A stretch of 13,242 bases of DNA from Lentisphaerota bacterium (GTDB taxonomy: Bacteria; Verrucomicrobiota; Kiritimatiellia; RFP12; UBA3636): NCBI GenBank assembly GCA_022837245.1, contig JALHHX010000054.1, positions 13,099-26,340 on the forward strand, given 5' to 3'. A model generated the notes under the pieces. It was not told the DNA's origin. It was given only the letters and a program-made list of their open reading frames with translations, and ran no database searches. The stretch's first letter is position 1, and the number at the start of each line of letters is the position of its first letter. The translations under genes were made by a program, and so were the position numbers. Below are positions 1 through 6,571 of this stretch, one piece after another.

Positions 1-102
1 CTCGCGCTCGGCGGATCACGGAAACCGATGGAAGTCTTCAAAGCCTTCCGCGGCCGCGAACCCGACCCAACCGCGCTCCTGCGCCAAAAAGGCCTCGCAT
101 AA
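1..102 (+). CDS. M3-family oligopeptidase, C-terminal fragment (5' end outside window)
   Basis: The first bases read in frame 1 as the last 33 codons of a protein, closed by TAA at 100-102. The translated tail contains GGSRKPMEVFKAFRGREPD followed by ALLRQKGLA. This matches the conserved C-terminus of M3 zinc oligopeptidases (oligopeptidase A / thimet oligopeptidase group), whose members end in a similar LxxGGSxxPMExFxxFRGREPxxxALLxxxG tail. Those enzymes are mostly cytoplasmic and degrade short peptides, including cleaved signal peptides. The catalytic HExxH region lies outside the window, so activity cannot be judged. The gene is convergent with rpoN, with 26 nt between the two stop codons and no hairpin plus T-run between them. 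Family assignment rests on this tail alone. Confidence 0.75.
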   Translation, partial: LALGGSRKPMEVFKAFRGREPDPTALLRQKGLA

Positions 103-128
103 CACATGCCCGACGCCGCAGGTCTATC

Positions 129-1787
129 TCACTGCACCCGCCTTATGTGCGAGGCGGCGATCTTCATTGCCCCTCGATACTTCGCGATGGTGCGGCGGGC
201 GATGTTGATCCCCAGATCGGCGAGTCTGCGCTCGATGTCCTGATCCGCTAGAGGCTTTTCGGGATCCTCATTGTCCACCATGTTCTTGATCAGCGCCTTA
301 ACATGCTTGCTTGAGACGTCCACGCCGTTGTCGGTGGGTATGCCGTTTGTAAAGAAATATTTAAGTTCGTGGATGCCCTGGGGCGACCGCATGTACTTGT
401 TCGAAACCGTGCGGCTGACAGTCGTTTCATGCACGCCCACCTGTTCGGCGATTTCCGCCATGACGAGCGGCTTGAGCGCCACCACGCCTTTGTCGAAAAA
501 TTCCTGCTGCGCATCCACGATCTTCTGCGACACGTTGAGGATCGTCTCCTGCCGCTGCTCTATGCTTTTTATAAGGTTCATCCCCGACCGGATTTTTTCC
601 TGAAGATACTCGCGGGTTTCGTCCGAGGCATCCTCCGACTTCAGCATCCTTGCATAACGGGGCGATATGCGCAGGTGCGGTATGGTCGCCTCTTCCACAA
701 ACGCCTTGTAGCGTCCGTCGACTTTGCGCACCTCAACTTCCGGCACGATGTAAGTCGGCGCAGTTCTGTCGAATTTTGATCCCGGTCGCGGCTCGAGGCG
801 CGCCAGGTCCCGGATCGCGGCCTCCACTTCCCGGCGCGACACACCGGTCTCCTTAGCTACGTCGCCTATCCTGTTCAACGCCACCAGGTCGAGATGGTCG
901 TGCGCAATTTTCTCGGCGAGCGTTCCCTCCAACGGCGAATTGCGAACTTGCAACAAGAGGCACTCGCGCAGATCACGCGCCCCGACACCCACGGGATCGA
1001 AATCCTGCACAACCGAAAGCACACGCCCGCATATCTCGATGCTGGCTCCGGGAACCACCTGCGCGATGTCCGCCAGTGGGGTTCGCAAATATCCGTCGTC
1101 GGAAATGCTGCCGATTATCTGCTCGGCCACGAGGGCGTCCACGCCATCCAGTCCGGAAAGATCCAGCTGTTTAAGGAGGTGCTCCTGAAGCGTTTCATGG
1201 ACCTCGATCGAATCGAACAAGAACTGGCGCCTTTCCTCCAGATCGGGGTTGTATTCGTTGTTGCCGCCCTCCTGGTAGAGGTAATTGTAATCATCGAGCT
1301 TTGCCAGTACTTCAAAGCCGCTTTCTGGGGCCGTCTCCTCAGACCCCGCCGCCTCGTCATGCGCGACGTCGTGTTCCACTGCTTCTTCGCGCGGCACCGC
1401 CTCATAGGTGTCATGGCTCTCTGCCGCGCTTTCCGGACCAACGCCAGATTCTTCCGCCACGGCGACGCGCATTAGTTCTTCGCCGTAAACATACTCTTCG
1501 CCGCTCGAATGGGCTTCGCCGTCGTTTTCTTCAAGCTCTTCGCTGCCGTTCATTTTCCCGTCATCGCCAGCGTAGTCCTCTTTTTCGAACTTCTCGCGCT
1601 CTTCATCAACTGAGGTCTTCTCCACGCTCACTTCCTCGAGCGCCGGATTTCTCTGCAACTCCTGATTAGCAAGGGCGCATAGATCCTGCACTTGAAGTTG
1701 CAAAACTTCAAGCGACTGTCTAATCTGCGGTGCAAGCACCTGTTTTTGGCGCATCTGCTGCGCCAAACCCATCCCGGTACCCGCCAT
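129..1787 (-). CDS. rpoN: RNA polymerase sigma-54 factor RpoN
   Basis: This is the alternative sigma factor that directs RNA polymerase to -24/-12 promoters and needs AAA+ activators to open them. Region I is the Gln/Leu-rich N-terminus (residues 1-50, beginning MAGTGMGLAQQMRQKQ). Residues 51-157 are a long, strongly acidic region II. The core-binding domain follows from about residue 165. A helix-turn-helix lies at 443-465 (AEQVGVHETTVSRTVSNKY). The diagnostic RpoN box ARRTIAKYR lies at 530-538, near the C-terminus. At 552 residues it is longer than the roughly 480 of enterobacterial RpoN, and the excess is in region II. The ATG at 1787 keeps the complete region I; the ribosome-binding site is weak (AAAGGG about 12 nt upstream). 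It lies 71 nt downstream of tex on the same strand and probably shares its transcript. A potential 5-codon ORF (MKGQQ) ends 3 nt before the start. Identification is secure. Confidence 0.97.
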   Translation of the reverse strand: MAGTGMGLAQQMRQKQVLAPQIRQSLEVLQLQVQDLCALANQELQRNPALEEVSVEKTSVDEEREKFEKEDYAGDDGKMNGSEELEENDGEAHSSGEEYVYGEELMRVAVAEESGVGPESAAESHDTYEAVPREEAVEHDVAHDEAAGSEETAPESGFEVLAKLDDYNYLYQEGGNNEYNPDLEERRQFLFDSIEVHETLQEHLLKQLDLSGLDGVDALVAEQIIGSISDDGYLRTPLADIAQVVPGASIEICGRVLSVVQDFDPVGVGARDLRECLLLQVRNSPLEGTLAEKIAHDHLDLVALNRIGDVAKETGVSRREVEAAIRDLARLEPRPGSKFDRTAPTYIVPEVEVRKVDGRYKAFVEEATIPHLRISPRYARMLKSEDASDETREYLQEKIRSGMNLIKSIEQRQETILNVSQKIVDAQQEFFDKGVVALKPLVMAEIAEQVGVHETTVSRTVSNKYMRSPQGIHELKYFFTNGIPTDNGVDVSSKHVKALIKNMVDNEDPEKPLADQDIERRLADLGINIARRTIAKYRGAMKIAASHIRRVQ

Positions 1788-1858
1788 TGTCTATTGTTGC
1801 CCTTTCATAACCTCGTTGCGACTATCCTTTATTTCGTCCTTGCGATAAAATTCGGGCT

Positions 1859-4156
1859 CTATTGGTTCCACTTGGCAAACGCGTCGTTGAGCGCACTGTT
1901 GAAACCGCCCTTGGACGCAGGCGCGCGCCCGCCCCGGCCTCTGTCTCTGCCGTCGCGCAACCCTTGCGTCGGTAGATCACGCTGCTTTTCGCCGCGCCTG
2001 CCGTGCTGACGCTCCCCCGTCGTGCCGCTCTTCATGGAAAGTGCTATGCGCTGGCGCTGCAAATCGACATCCTTGACTGTCACATGCACCTTTTGCCCGG
2101 CCTTGACAACCGTCGCGGGGTCGGATACAAACTTGTCGCTCAACTCGCTTATGTGAACAAGCCCGTCCTGATGCACGCCCACATCGACAAAGGCGCCGAA
2201 GTTAGTCACGTTCGTAACCACCCCCGGCAGCTTCATCCCCGGATGCAGATCCTCCAGCTTCGTCACACCCTCTGCAAAGCTGAATGCCTCGAATTCCTTG
2301 CGCGGATCGCGCCCGGGCTTGACCAGCTCCGCCATGATGTCGCGCAGCGTCGGCAGCCCCAGTTCGTCGTCAACATACGCTTCAATTTTTATCTTGGAGA
2401 CGAGCTTCGAATCGCGCATCAGCTCGCCTACGCCGTGTCCCGCGTCGGCCGCCATCTTTTCCACAACCGCATAGCGTTCCGGATGAACCGCGCTCGCATC
2501 AAGTGGATTCTCGCCGTCGGATATGCGCAGGAACCCGGCGCATTGCTCGAACGCCTTCGGGCCGAGACGCGCCACTTTTTTAAGATCCTGGCGCGACTTG
2601 AACGGGCCGTTCGCGTCGCGGTGCTTCACAATGTTTTCGGCCAGCGAAGGCCCGAGGCCTGACACATACGTCAACAACTGCTTGCTCGCCGTGTTCAACT
2701 CCACGCCCACGGAGTTCACACACGACTCCACCACGCCGTCCAGCCCACGCTTTAGAAGCGACTGATCCACATCGTGCTGGTACTGCCCGACACCGATTGA
2801 CTTGGGGTCTATTTTCACGAGTTCCGCCAGGGGATCCATGAGACGCCGCCCTATCGAGACGCCGCCGCGCACCGTTATGTCCTTGTCTGCGAATTCCTCG
2901 CGCGCGGCCTCAGACGCCGAATATATCGACGCACCGCTCTCATTCACGAACGTCACGATTGTCCCCTCAGGCAATTCCAGAGAACGCACGAAGTCCATGG
3001 TCTCGCGCCCGTACGTCCCGTTGCCAATCGCGATGGCCTCGATTCTGTGCCTCTTGCAGAGCGCCACGATCATGCCCGCGGCCTCGCGCCGCAAAGCGTC
3101 AGATTGCGACAGCTGCACAACGCAATCGTACAGCAACTTGCCTTGTGCATCCAGGCACACGACTTTGCAGCCCGTCCTGATCCCGGGGTCTATCGCGAGA
3201 ACGCTCTTTCGCCCAAGGGGCGGTGCCATGAGCAATTCGCGCAGGTTGGCGGCAAAAACGCCGATCGCCTCCTCGTCCGCTCGCATCACGACCGTCGCTC
3301 GCGTCTCAACCTCCATTGAAGCCGCCATCATGCGAGTATAGGCAGCATCAACCGCCTGCGCCACCTGATCGGAAAAGGGCGACTTGCCTTTTACGAACCG
3401 AGCCTTTAGCTTCTCAACAGCCTCTTCCTTGTCAGGCCGCACAGAAAGCGACAACACACCCTCTCGCTCGCCACGCATCAGTGCAAGCAATCTGTGCCCG
3501 GGCATCCCCGAGAGAGGATCGGAGCAGTCGAAGTAGTCTCGGAATTTCGCGCCTTCCTCTTCCTTGCCCGGCACCACTTTCGAAATGACCATGGCCGCCC
3601 TTGCAAAATATTCGCGGATCTCGGATCGCGCCTCCGCATCCTCGTTGACCCGTTCCGCGATGATATCGCGCGCGCCTGAAAGCGCCGCCTCAACATCCGG
3701 AACTTCCTTCTCCGCATTGACGTATGTGGCCGCCGCTTCCTCGGCGGCAATTGCGTCCACTTGAGCGAAAATCAAGTCCGCCAGCGGCTCCAACCCACGC
3801 TCCTTCGCGATCATCGCGCGGGTGCGGCGCTTTGGGCGGAAGGGGAGATATATGTCTTCAAGCGACGCCATGGTCTCCGCCGCGCCGATCTTCCCGGCGA
3901 GTTCGTCCGTCAGAAGTCCGCGCTCCGTCAACGAGGCCATGATGGCCTCCCTGCGGTCGTCCAGCTCCTTCAACCGCGCCAGATTGTCTCGCACCGCCAT
4001 GATCTGAACCTCGTCCAGCTCGCCCGTCGCCTCCTTGCGGTATCGCGCTATGAATGGAACCGTCGCACCGTCATCAAGCAACGCCGCAACCGCTCCGACC
4101 TGCGCCTCGCGCAGCCCCAATTCCCCCGCAATCTTGCCAAAATAATCCTGTCGCAT
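1859..4156 (-). CDS. tex: Tex family RNA-binding protein / transcription accessory protein
   Basis: Tex is a cytoplasmic nucleic-acid-binding protein of the Tex/Spt6 group, linked to transcription and RNA metabolism. The order of domains is canonical. The N-terminal Tex helical region contains ATVPFIARYRKEATGELDE near residue 30. A YqgF/RNase H-like domain starts at about 315 (SVLAIDPGIRTGCKVVC). Helix-hairpin-helix motifs lie around 490-560 (SGLGPSLAENIVKHR; KKVARLGPKAFEQCAGFLRI). An S1 RNA-binding domain occupies about 645-715 (GVVTNVTNFGAFVDVGVHQD, then GLVHISELS). The last 50 residues are an Arg/Gly-rich basic tail ending FAKWNQ. Its 765 residues are close to the usual length of about 770. 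The ATG at 4156 gives the standard N-terminus; only a weak GAAG ribosome-binding site precedes it. It is the first gene of a probable tex-rpoN unit, with a promoter candidate about 85 nt upstream. Confidence 0.97.
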   Translation of the reverse strand: MRQDYFGKIAGELGLREAQVGAVAALLDDGATVPFIARYRKEATGELDEVQIMAVRDNLARLKELDDRREAIMASLTERGLLTDELAGKIGAAETMASLEDIYLPFRPKRRTRAMIAKERGLEPLADLIFAQVDAIAAEEAAATYVNAEKEVPDVEAALSGARDIIAERVNEDAEARSEIREYFARAAMVISKVVPGKEEEGAKFRDYFDCSDPLSGMPGHRLLALMRGEREGVLSLSVRPDKEEAVEKLKARFVKGKSPFSDQVAQAVDAAYTRMMAASMEVETRATVVMRADEEAIGVFAANLRELLMAPPLGRKSVLAIDPGIRTGCKVVCLDAQGKLLYDCVVQLSQSDALRREAAGMIVALCKRHRIEAIAIGNGTYGRETMDFVRSLELPEGTIVTFVNESGASIYSASEAAREEFADKDITVRGGVSIGRRLMDPLAELVKIDPKSIGVGQYQHDVDQSLLKRGLDGVVESCVNSVGVELNTASKQLLTYVSGLGPSLAENIVKHRDANGPFKSRQDLKKVARLGPKAFEQCAGFLRISDGENPLDASAVHPERYAVVEKMAADAGHGVGELMRDSKLVSKIKIEAYVDDELGLPTLRDIMAELVKPGRDPRKEFEAFSFAEGVTKLEDLHPGMKLPGVVTNVTNFGAFVDVGVHQDGLVHISELSDKFVSDPATVVKAGQKVHVTVKDVDLQRQRIALSMKSGTTGERQHGRRGEKQRDLPTQGLRDGRDRGRGGRAPASKGGFNSALNDAFAKWNQ

Positions 4157-4240
4157 CTTCTATTTGTTAAAATTCGTCTGATTGAAACACATGCCGGGCA
4201 TCAACGTCTGAAACAACGACGGCTCCCGCAAACAACATCG

Positions 4241-4270
4241 ATTATATACTCTTGCAAGTGCCGGGGTAAA
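4241..4270 (-). promoter_or_regulatory. Candidate sigma-70 promoter for tex-rpoN
   Basis: On the minus strand a perfect TATAAT (4246 to 4241) is preceded by TTTACC (4270 to 4265; 4 of 6 matches to TTGACA) with an 18-bp spacer. Transcription would start near 4234 and give a leader of about 78 nt before tex. The position suits the only gene pair reading this way. The surrounding DNA is AT-rich, so a chance match is possible. Confidence 0.4.
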
Positions 4271-4868
4271 GAGAATTTTTTGGATTTCCGTTATTTCGGC
4301 GCGAAAAATGCTGTATCATGACTACAATTTGAACGTTTCAGTAACAAAGTCAGGAAAACAGCTTGGATCTAGGACGTTTGCCCCAGCTTTTTTAGGACAA
4401 GGCTTTGGCTTTTATGTTACGGTTTCGGGCGAGCCGCGAAGGCCGCGACAGAAAGCATTTTTTTCCCAATTTTCCACGATCTGCGCTGTGGGCATGCGTT
4501 TTGCTTTAAAATCCGTGGGCCAGAAAGTGAAAAAGTGGCTTTCCACGCTGTAACGCGCTAAACTGGCGGGGTGTAACACCAAACGTTGATTCACGGGAAG
4601 TCGCGACGACGCAAAGCTCTTGCCAGGCGCTTAACAGACGCGGTTTTTAACTCCGATGCGCTCGCCAACGTTCGCTGGACACGTGGCACAAGCAAGGCAA
4701 CACCGCCACCGGTGCAGACACCTTCTTATGACTCCCAGGCAGTTCTCCGCAAGACCCGCCATAAGCGATGAGGCTCATGTTTTAGAGGCCTTGTTCCACT
4801 GCGGGGAAAACCACCCTGGTTAAGGGGGCTGAAAAATGTGGAAACTCCCGTTGCTTCTTTTGCTCGAC
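4271..4868. other. Long gene-free stretch, no convincing ORF
   Basis: About 600 nt with lower GC than the flanking genes. Short open frames exist on both strands (4308-4553 plus, 4412-4594 minus, 4586-4771 plus), but they overlap one another, lack good ribosome-binding sites and resemble no family I know. I found no tRNA, tmRNA, SRP RNA or RNase P signature by eye. What can be seen are T- and A-rich tracts (for example around 4460), a perfect short hairpin at 4809-4821 (AACCA-CCC-TGGTT) and a sigma-54-like site at 4684-4699. It may be a 5' control region, or it may hold an unrecognised small RNA. Confidence 0.5.
4684..4699 (+). promoter_or_regulatory. Possible sigma-54 (-24/-12) promoter element
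   Basis: TGGCAC is followed, at the required spacing, by GGCA (whole site TGGCACAAGCAAGGCA). The invariant GG and GC dinucleotides lie 12 bp apart, start to start, and the -24 half is a perfect TGGCAC. The -12 half is AGGCA rather than TTGCA, so it is imperfect. Transcription would start near 4710 and read either a small RNA or a leader of about 290 nt for the secreted-protein gene at 5001. The presence of rpoN only 3 kb away shows the factor exists in this organism, but proximity is not evidence of regulation. Confidence 0.3.
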
Positions 4869-4871
4869 TTG

Positions 4872-4906
4872 ATGAACAAGGGTTCATAATATGAAAAAAG
4901 GTTCAT
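4872..4906. repeat. Two tandem 16-bp dyads, operator-like
   Basis: The sequences at 4872-4887 (ATGAACAAGGGTTCAT) and 4891-4906 (ATGAAAAAAGGTTCAT) agree at 14 of 16 positions and repeat with a 19-bp period. The first is a perfect inverted repeat (ATGAAC, 4-nt centre, GTTCAT); the second is near-perfect (ATGAA, 6-nt centre, TTCAT). This is the layout of a double binding site for a dimeric transcription factor. It lies just upstream of a -10 box at 4912-4917, over the place where the -35 element should be, which favours an activator or a blocking repressor acting on the gene at 5001. Confidence 0.6.
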
Positions 4907-4911
4907 CGGGA

Positions 4912-4917
4912 TAGAAT
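4912..4917 (+). promoter_or_regulatory. Candidate -10 box of the secreted-protein gene
   Basis: TAGAAT (5 of 6 to TATAAT) lies 5 bp after the second operator-like dyad. No good TTGACA-like -35 exists 16-18 bp upstream, because that space is taken by the dyads, so the promoter may depend on an activator. The predicted start near 4924 gives a leader of about 77 nt to the ATG at 5001. Confidence 0.35.
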
Positions 4918-4921
4918 AATC

Positions 4922-4974
4922 AGACCCCGTCTAGCGTCTAAAGGATGCGGGTCAAAGAACCCGCCCCAACGGGG
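4922..4974 (+). promoter_or_regulatory. Structured 5' leader with competing hairpins
   Basis: Three adjacent stems can form: AGAC-CCC-GTCT (4922-4932), GCGGGT-CAAAGA-ACCCGC (4947-4964; six perfect pairs) and CCCC-AAC-GGGG (4964-4974). An alternative pairs CCCCGT (4925-4930) with ACGGGG (4969-4974), and GACCC (4923-4927) with GGGTC (4949-4953). These are incompatible with the local hairpins, so two global folds are possible. I cannot match it to a known riboswitch class. It could also be an mRNA-stabilising leader. Confidence 0.35.
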
Positions 4975-4988
4975 GAGGCATAAAGGAC

Positions 4989-4994
4989 AGGAGG
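4989..4994 (+). promoter_or_regulatory. Strong Shine-Dalgarno site for the secreted-protein gene
   Basis: A full AGGAGG with a 6-nt spacer to ATG at 5001 fixes the start of the downstream gene. It is one of the strongest ribosome-binding sites in the window and suggests efficient translation. Confidence 0.8.
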
Positions 4995-5000
4995 AATATT

Positions 5001-5903
5001 ATGAAAAAAACACTAACAACGATTGCATGCATTGCGGCGGTTGCCGTGGCGGCAATACCCAACACCGCAAGCGCGCGCCATGGCCATGGGAGCACGGCAG
5101 GCGCGGTTATCACGGGGCTCGCAGTGGGACTCGGCGTGGGGCTTGTGGCAGCCGCCGCATCGGAACCCTCCCGCGAAGTCGTTTACAGCTATCAATCCGC
5201 CCCTGTGGTGGTTCAGTCCCCTGCTCCAGTCTATCAGACCGCCCAGGTCGTATACCCGCAGGTGCAGGTTGTGCAACCCAATCCGGCGGCGGTTCAGGTT
5301 GTAGGCGAACCAATGCCCGTTGGTCGCCAAACGACCACAACAACCACCACGGTCGAAGAGCGGGTTGAGACGGCGGCGTTGCCGGCAGGTGAACACACGA
5401 ATTTGACAACCGTTACAACAACCACCACGACAACCGAAGAACCAGAACAAGTTCAGTATCAGGAGGTCGTTCAACAGCCAGTGGCATACACGCCGCCGCC
5501 TGCCGTCTACCAGCAGCCCGTCGTCGTCCAACAACCCGTCGTCGTCCAGCAACCCGTCGTCTACCAGCAACCCGTCGTCTACACGCAACCGGTTGTCCAG
5601 GAAACCGTGATCTACAGATCCCCTTCGCGGTTCATATACGATCCGTTCCCTGTATATATCGGAGGCTCAAGCCGCTACTATGGCAGACCTCCACACTACC
5701 ATCCCCGCCACTACAACCCACCGGTCCACTACAGGCATGACGCCCACAGGGGTCCTAGCCATTACAGACCGGCGCCGGTTCGTAATCCGCCACCTCCGCC
5801 ACCGCGCGCGTCCACGCACCGTGGTTCGCCCGTCGGCATGGGCGGCGGATCGACTCACCGCGGCTTGCCTCCCCGCCCCGTCAACGGCTTGCGCAAACGC
5901 TAA
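5001..5903 (+). CDS. Secreted low-complexity Gln/Pro/Val- and His/Tyr-rich protein
   Basis: A 300-residue exported protein of unknown function. A Sec signal peptide is clear: MKK, a hydrophobic core, and a cleavage site after NTASA (residue 25). A short His-rich segment (RHGHG) and a glycine-rich hydrophobic stretch (about 33-57, GAVITGLAVGLGVGLVAAAA) follow. That stretch could be a glycine-zipper-like membrane segment. Next come VYxYQSAPVVV-type repeats, two runs of threonine each followed by acidic residues (TTTTTTVEE; TTTTTTTEEPE), and four or five QQPVVV/QQPVVY hexads (171-200). The last 90 residues are rich in His, Tyr, Pro and Arg (PPHYHPRHYNPPVHYRHDAH, then PPPPPP). No lipobox cysteine or enzyme motif is visible. 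An envelope-associated or metal-binding role is only inference. It is monocistronic, with its own operator-like region, structured leader and strong ribosome-binding site, and is convergent with the VOC gene. Confidence 0.85.
   Translation: MKKTLTTIACIAAVAVAAIPNTASARHGHGSTAGAVITGLAVGLGVGLVAAAASEPSREVVYSYQSAPVVVQSPAPVYQTAQVVYPQVQVVQPNPAAVQVVGEPMPVGRQTTTTTTTVEERVETAALPAGEHTNLTTVTTTTTTTEEPEQVQYQEVVQQPVAYTPPPAVYQQPVVVQQPVVVQQPVVYQQPVVYTQPVVQETVIYRSPSRFIYDPFPVYIGGSSRYYGRPPHYHPRHYNPPVHYRHDAHRGPSHYRPAPVRNPPPPPPRASTHRGSPVGMGGGSTHRGLPPRPVNGLRKR
5511..5600 (+). repeat. In-frame 18-bp tandem repeat (QQPVVV/Y)n
   Basis: Four close copies of CARCARCCCGTCGTCNNC (5511-5528, 5529-5546, 5547-5564, 5565-5582) and one diverged copy (5583-5600, encoding TQPVVQ). 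The copies are nearly identical at DNA level, including synonymous positions. This points to recent expansion by slippage or recombination, so copy number may vary between strains. Confidence 0.85.
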
Positions 5904-5909
5904 GGCTCA

Positions 5910-6314
5910 TTACAAAAATGGATATTGCCAGCTCTCAGGAGTGTACTGATGGAGTTCGATGCGGTTGCCTTCGGGGTCGGTGATCCATGCCTGCCAGGAG
6001 TTGTCGCTTCCCAACATGGGCTCTGAGACCTCGACACCGTGTGAGCGGATGGCAGCGACCGTATCGGACAGATCGTCAACTTCGAGACACACATGCCGGT
6101 AAGCCAGGCCTTCAATCTGGCTGTCGGCTTTTTTTCGGCCTATGAACATCTCAAGAAAAGCGCGGTTACCGATACGGATATACGCGCCTACCCGTTCACC
6201 GTTCTTTCCCTTGAAATCAAACGCGTGTGAAAGTCCAAGCTTCTTTACGTAGAACTCCTCCATGACGTCAAGGTTTTCCACTGAAAGACAAATATGAGCC
6301 ATGCCATTGATCAT
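5910..6314 (-). CDS. VOC superfamily (glyoxalase I-like) metalloprotein
   Basis: A 134-residue protein with two beta-alpha-beta-beta-beta modules of the vicinal-oxygen-chelate fold. The four expected metal ligands are present at the right spacing: H7 (MAHICLSVENLD), E55 (AFLEMFIG), H74 (YRHVCLEVDDL) and E120 (DPEGNRIELHQY). Such proteins bind a divalent metal and act on vicinal-oxygen substrates as lactoylglutathione lyases, epimerases, dioxygenases or resistance proteins; the substrate here cannot be told. The ATG at 6314 is chosen because GAGAGGA lies 6 nt upstream; an in-frame Met at residue 5 is less well placed. The gene stands alone on the minus strand. A weak promoter is possible with TAGAAT at 6386-6381 and TTGGAC at 6411-6406 (19-bp spacer). 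Its stop is only 6 nt from that of the convergent secreted-protein gene. Confidence 0.9.
   Translation of the reverse strand: MINGMAHICLSVENLDVMEEFYVKKLGLSHAFDFKGKNGERVGAYIRIGNRAFLEMFIGRKKADSQIEGLAYRHVCLEVDDLSDTVAAIRSHGVEVSEPMLGSDNSWQAWITDPEGNRIELHQYTPESWQYPFL
6095..6135 (+). terminator. Rho-independent terminator-like hairpin antisense within the VOC gene
   Basis: On the plus strand, an outer stem GCCG (6095-6098) / CGGC (6125-6128) encloses an inner stem GCCAG (6103-6107) / CTGGC (6117-6121). Small internal loops separate the two, and the apical loop has 9 nt. Seven consecutive T (6129-6135) follow immediately. It faces the right way to end transcription of the secreted-protein gene about 190 nt past its stop, which would make a 3' tail antisense to the VOC mRNA. 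It lies in coding DNA, so chance is possible, but T7 abutting the stem is a good match. Confidence 0.45.
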
Positions 6315-6460
6315 ACAAATTCCTCTCTGTTATTACTCCCGCGTCTAACGCCTAGGCAACACATAGCCAAGATGCCTTTTATTCTAAACAAAGACAACTA
6401 ATTAAGTCCAATGAAAACGACATTATGTTAGTAAGGTCCCCTTGCCCTAAACCCTTTTGC

Positions 6461-6490
6461 TTGTCCCACTCAGGACAGATGTGCTAGAAT
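6461..6490 (+). promoter_or_regulatory. Candidate sigma-70 promoter for lemA
   Basis: TTGTCC (6461-6466; 4 of 6) and TAGAAT (6485-6490; 5 of 6) are separated by 18 bp. A TG dinucleotide lies one base before the -10, giving an extended -10 (TGCTAGAAT). Transcription would begin near 6497, about 75 nt upstream of the lemA ATG. The divergent VOC gene starts 257 nt before lemA, so this is the natural place for it. Confidence 0.5.
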
Positions 6491-6571
6491 ACGCGGCGTT
6501 GCGGCAGACGCAAAACGCGGCAGCCAAAAACAGCAACCTCCACAAACGGAAAGAAGAAAGAAGGATACGCC

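Noticed and set aside
103..128. Bidirectional terminator between the M3 peptidase and rpoN
   Set aside because: Only 26 nt separate the stops and no hairpin with a T-run is present in either direction.
894..1475. 193-codon plus-strand ORF opposite rpoN
   Set aside because: It lies wholly antisense to rpoN, which has unambiguous family motifs. It has no recognisable domain, and open antisense frames are expected in GC-rich genes.
4308..4553. 81-codon plus-strand ORF in the intergenic region
   Set aside because: No ribosome-binding site, no family resemblance, and an overlapping frame on the other strand of similar size; not enough to call a gene.
4780..4990. Possible tmRNA, 6S or other housekeeping RNA
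   Set aside because: A GGGGGCTGA at 4824-4832 recalls the tmRNA 5' end, but there is no tRNA-like 3' domain, no tag frame and no 6S-like long bulged helix that I can see.
5511..5600. CRISPR-like short repeats
   Set aside because: The 18-bp units are contiguous with no spacers and encode an in-frame hexapeptide repeat in an exported protein.
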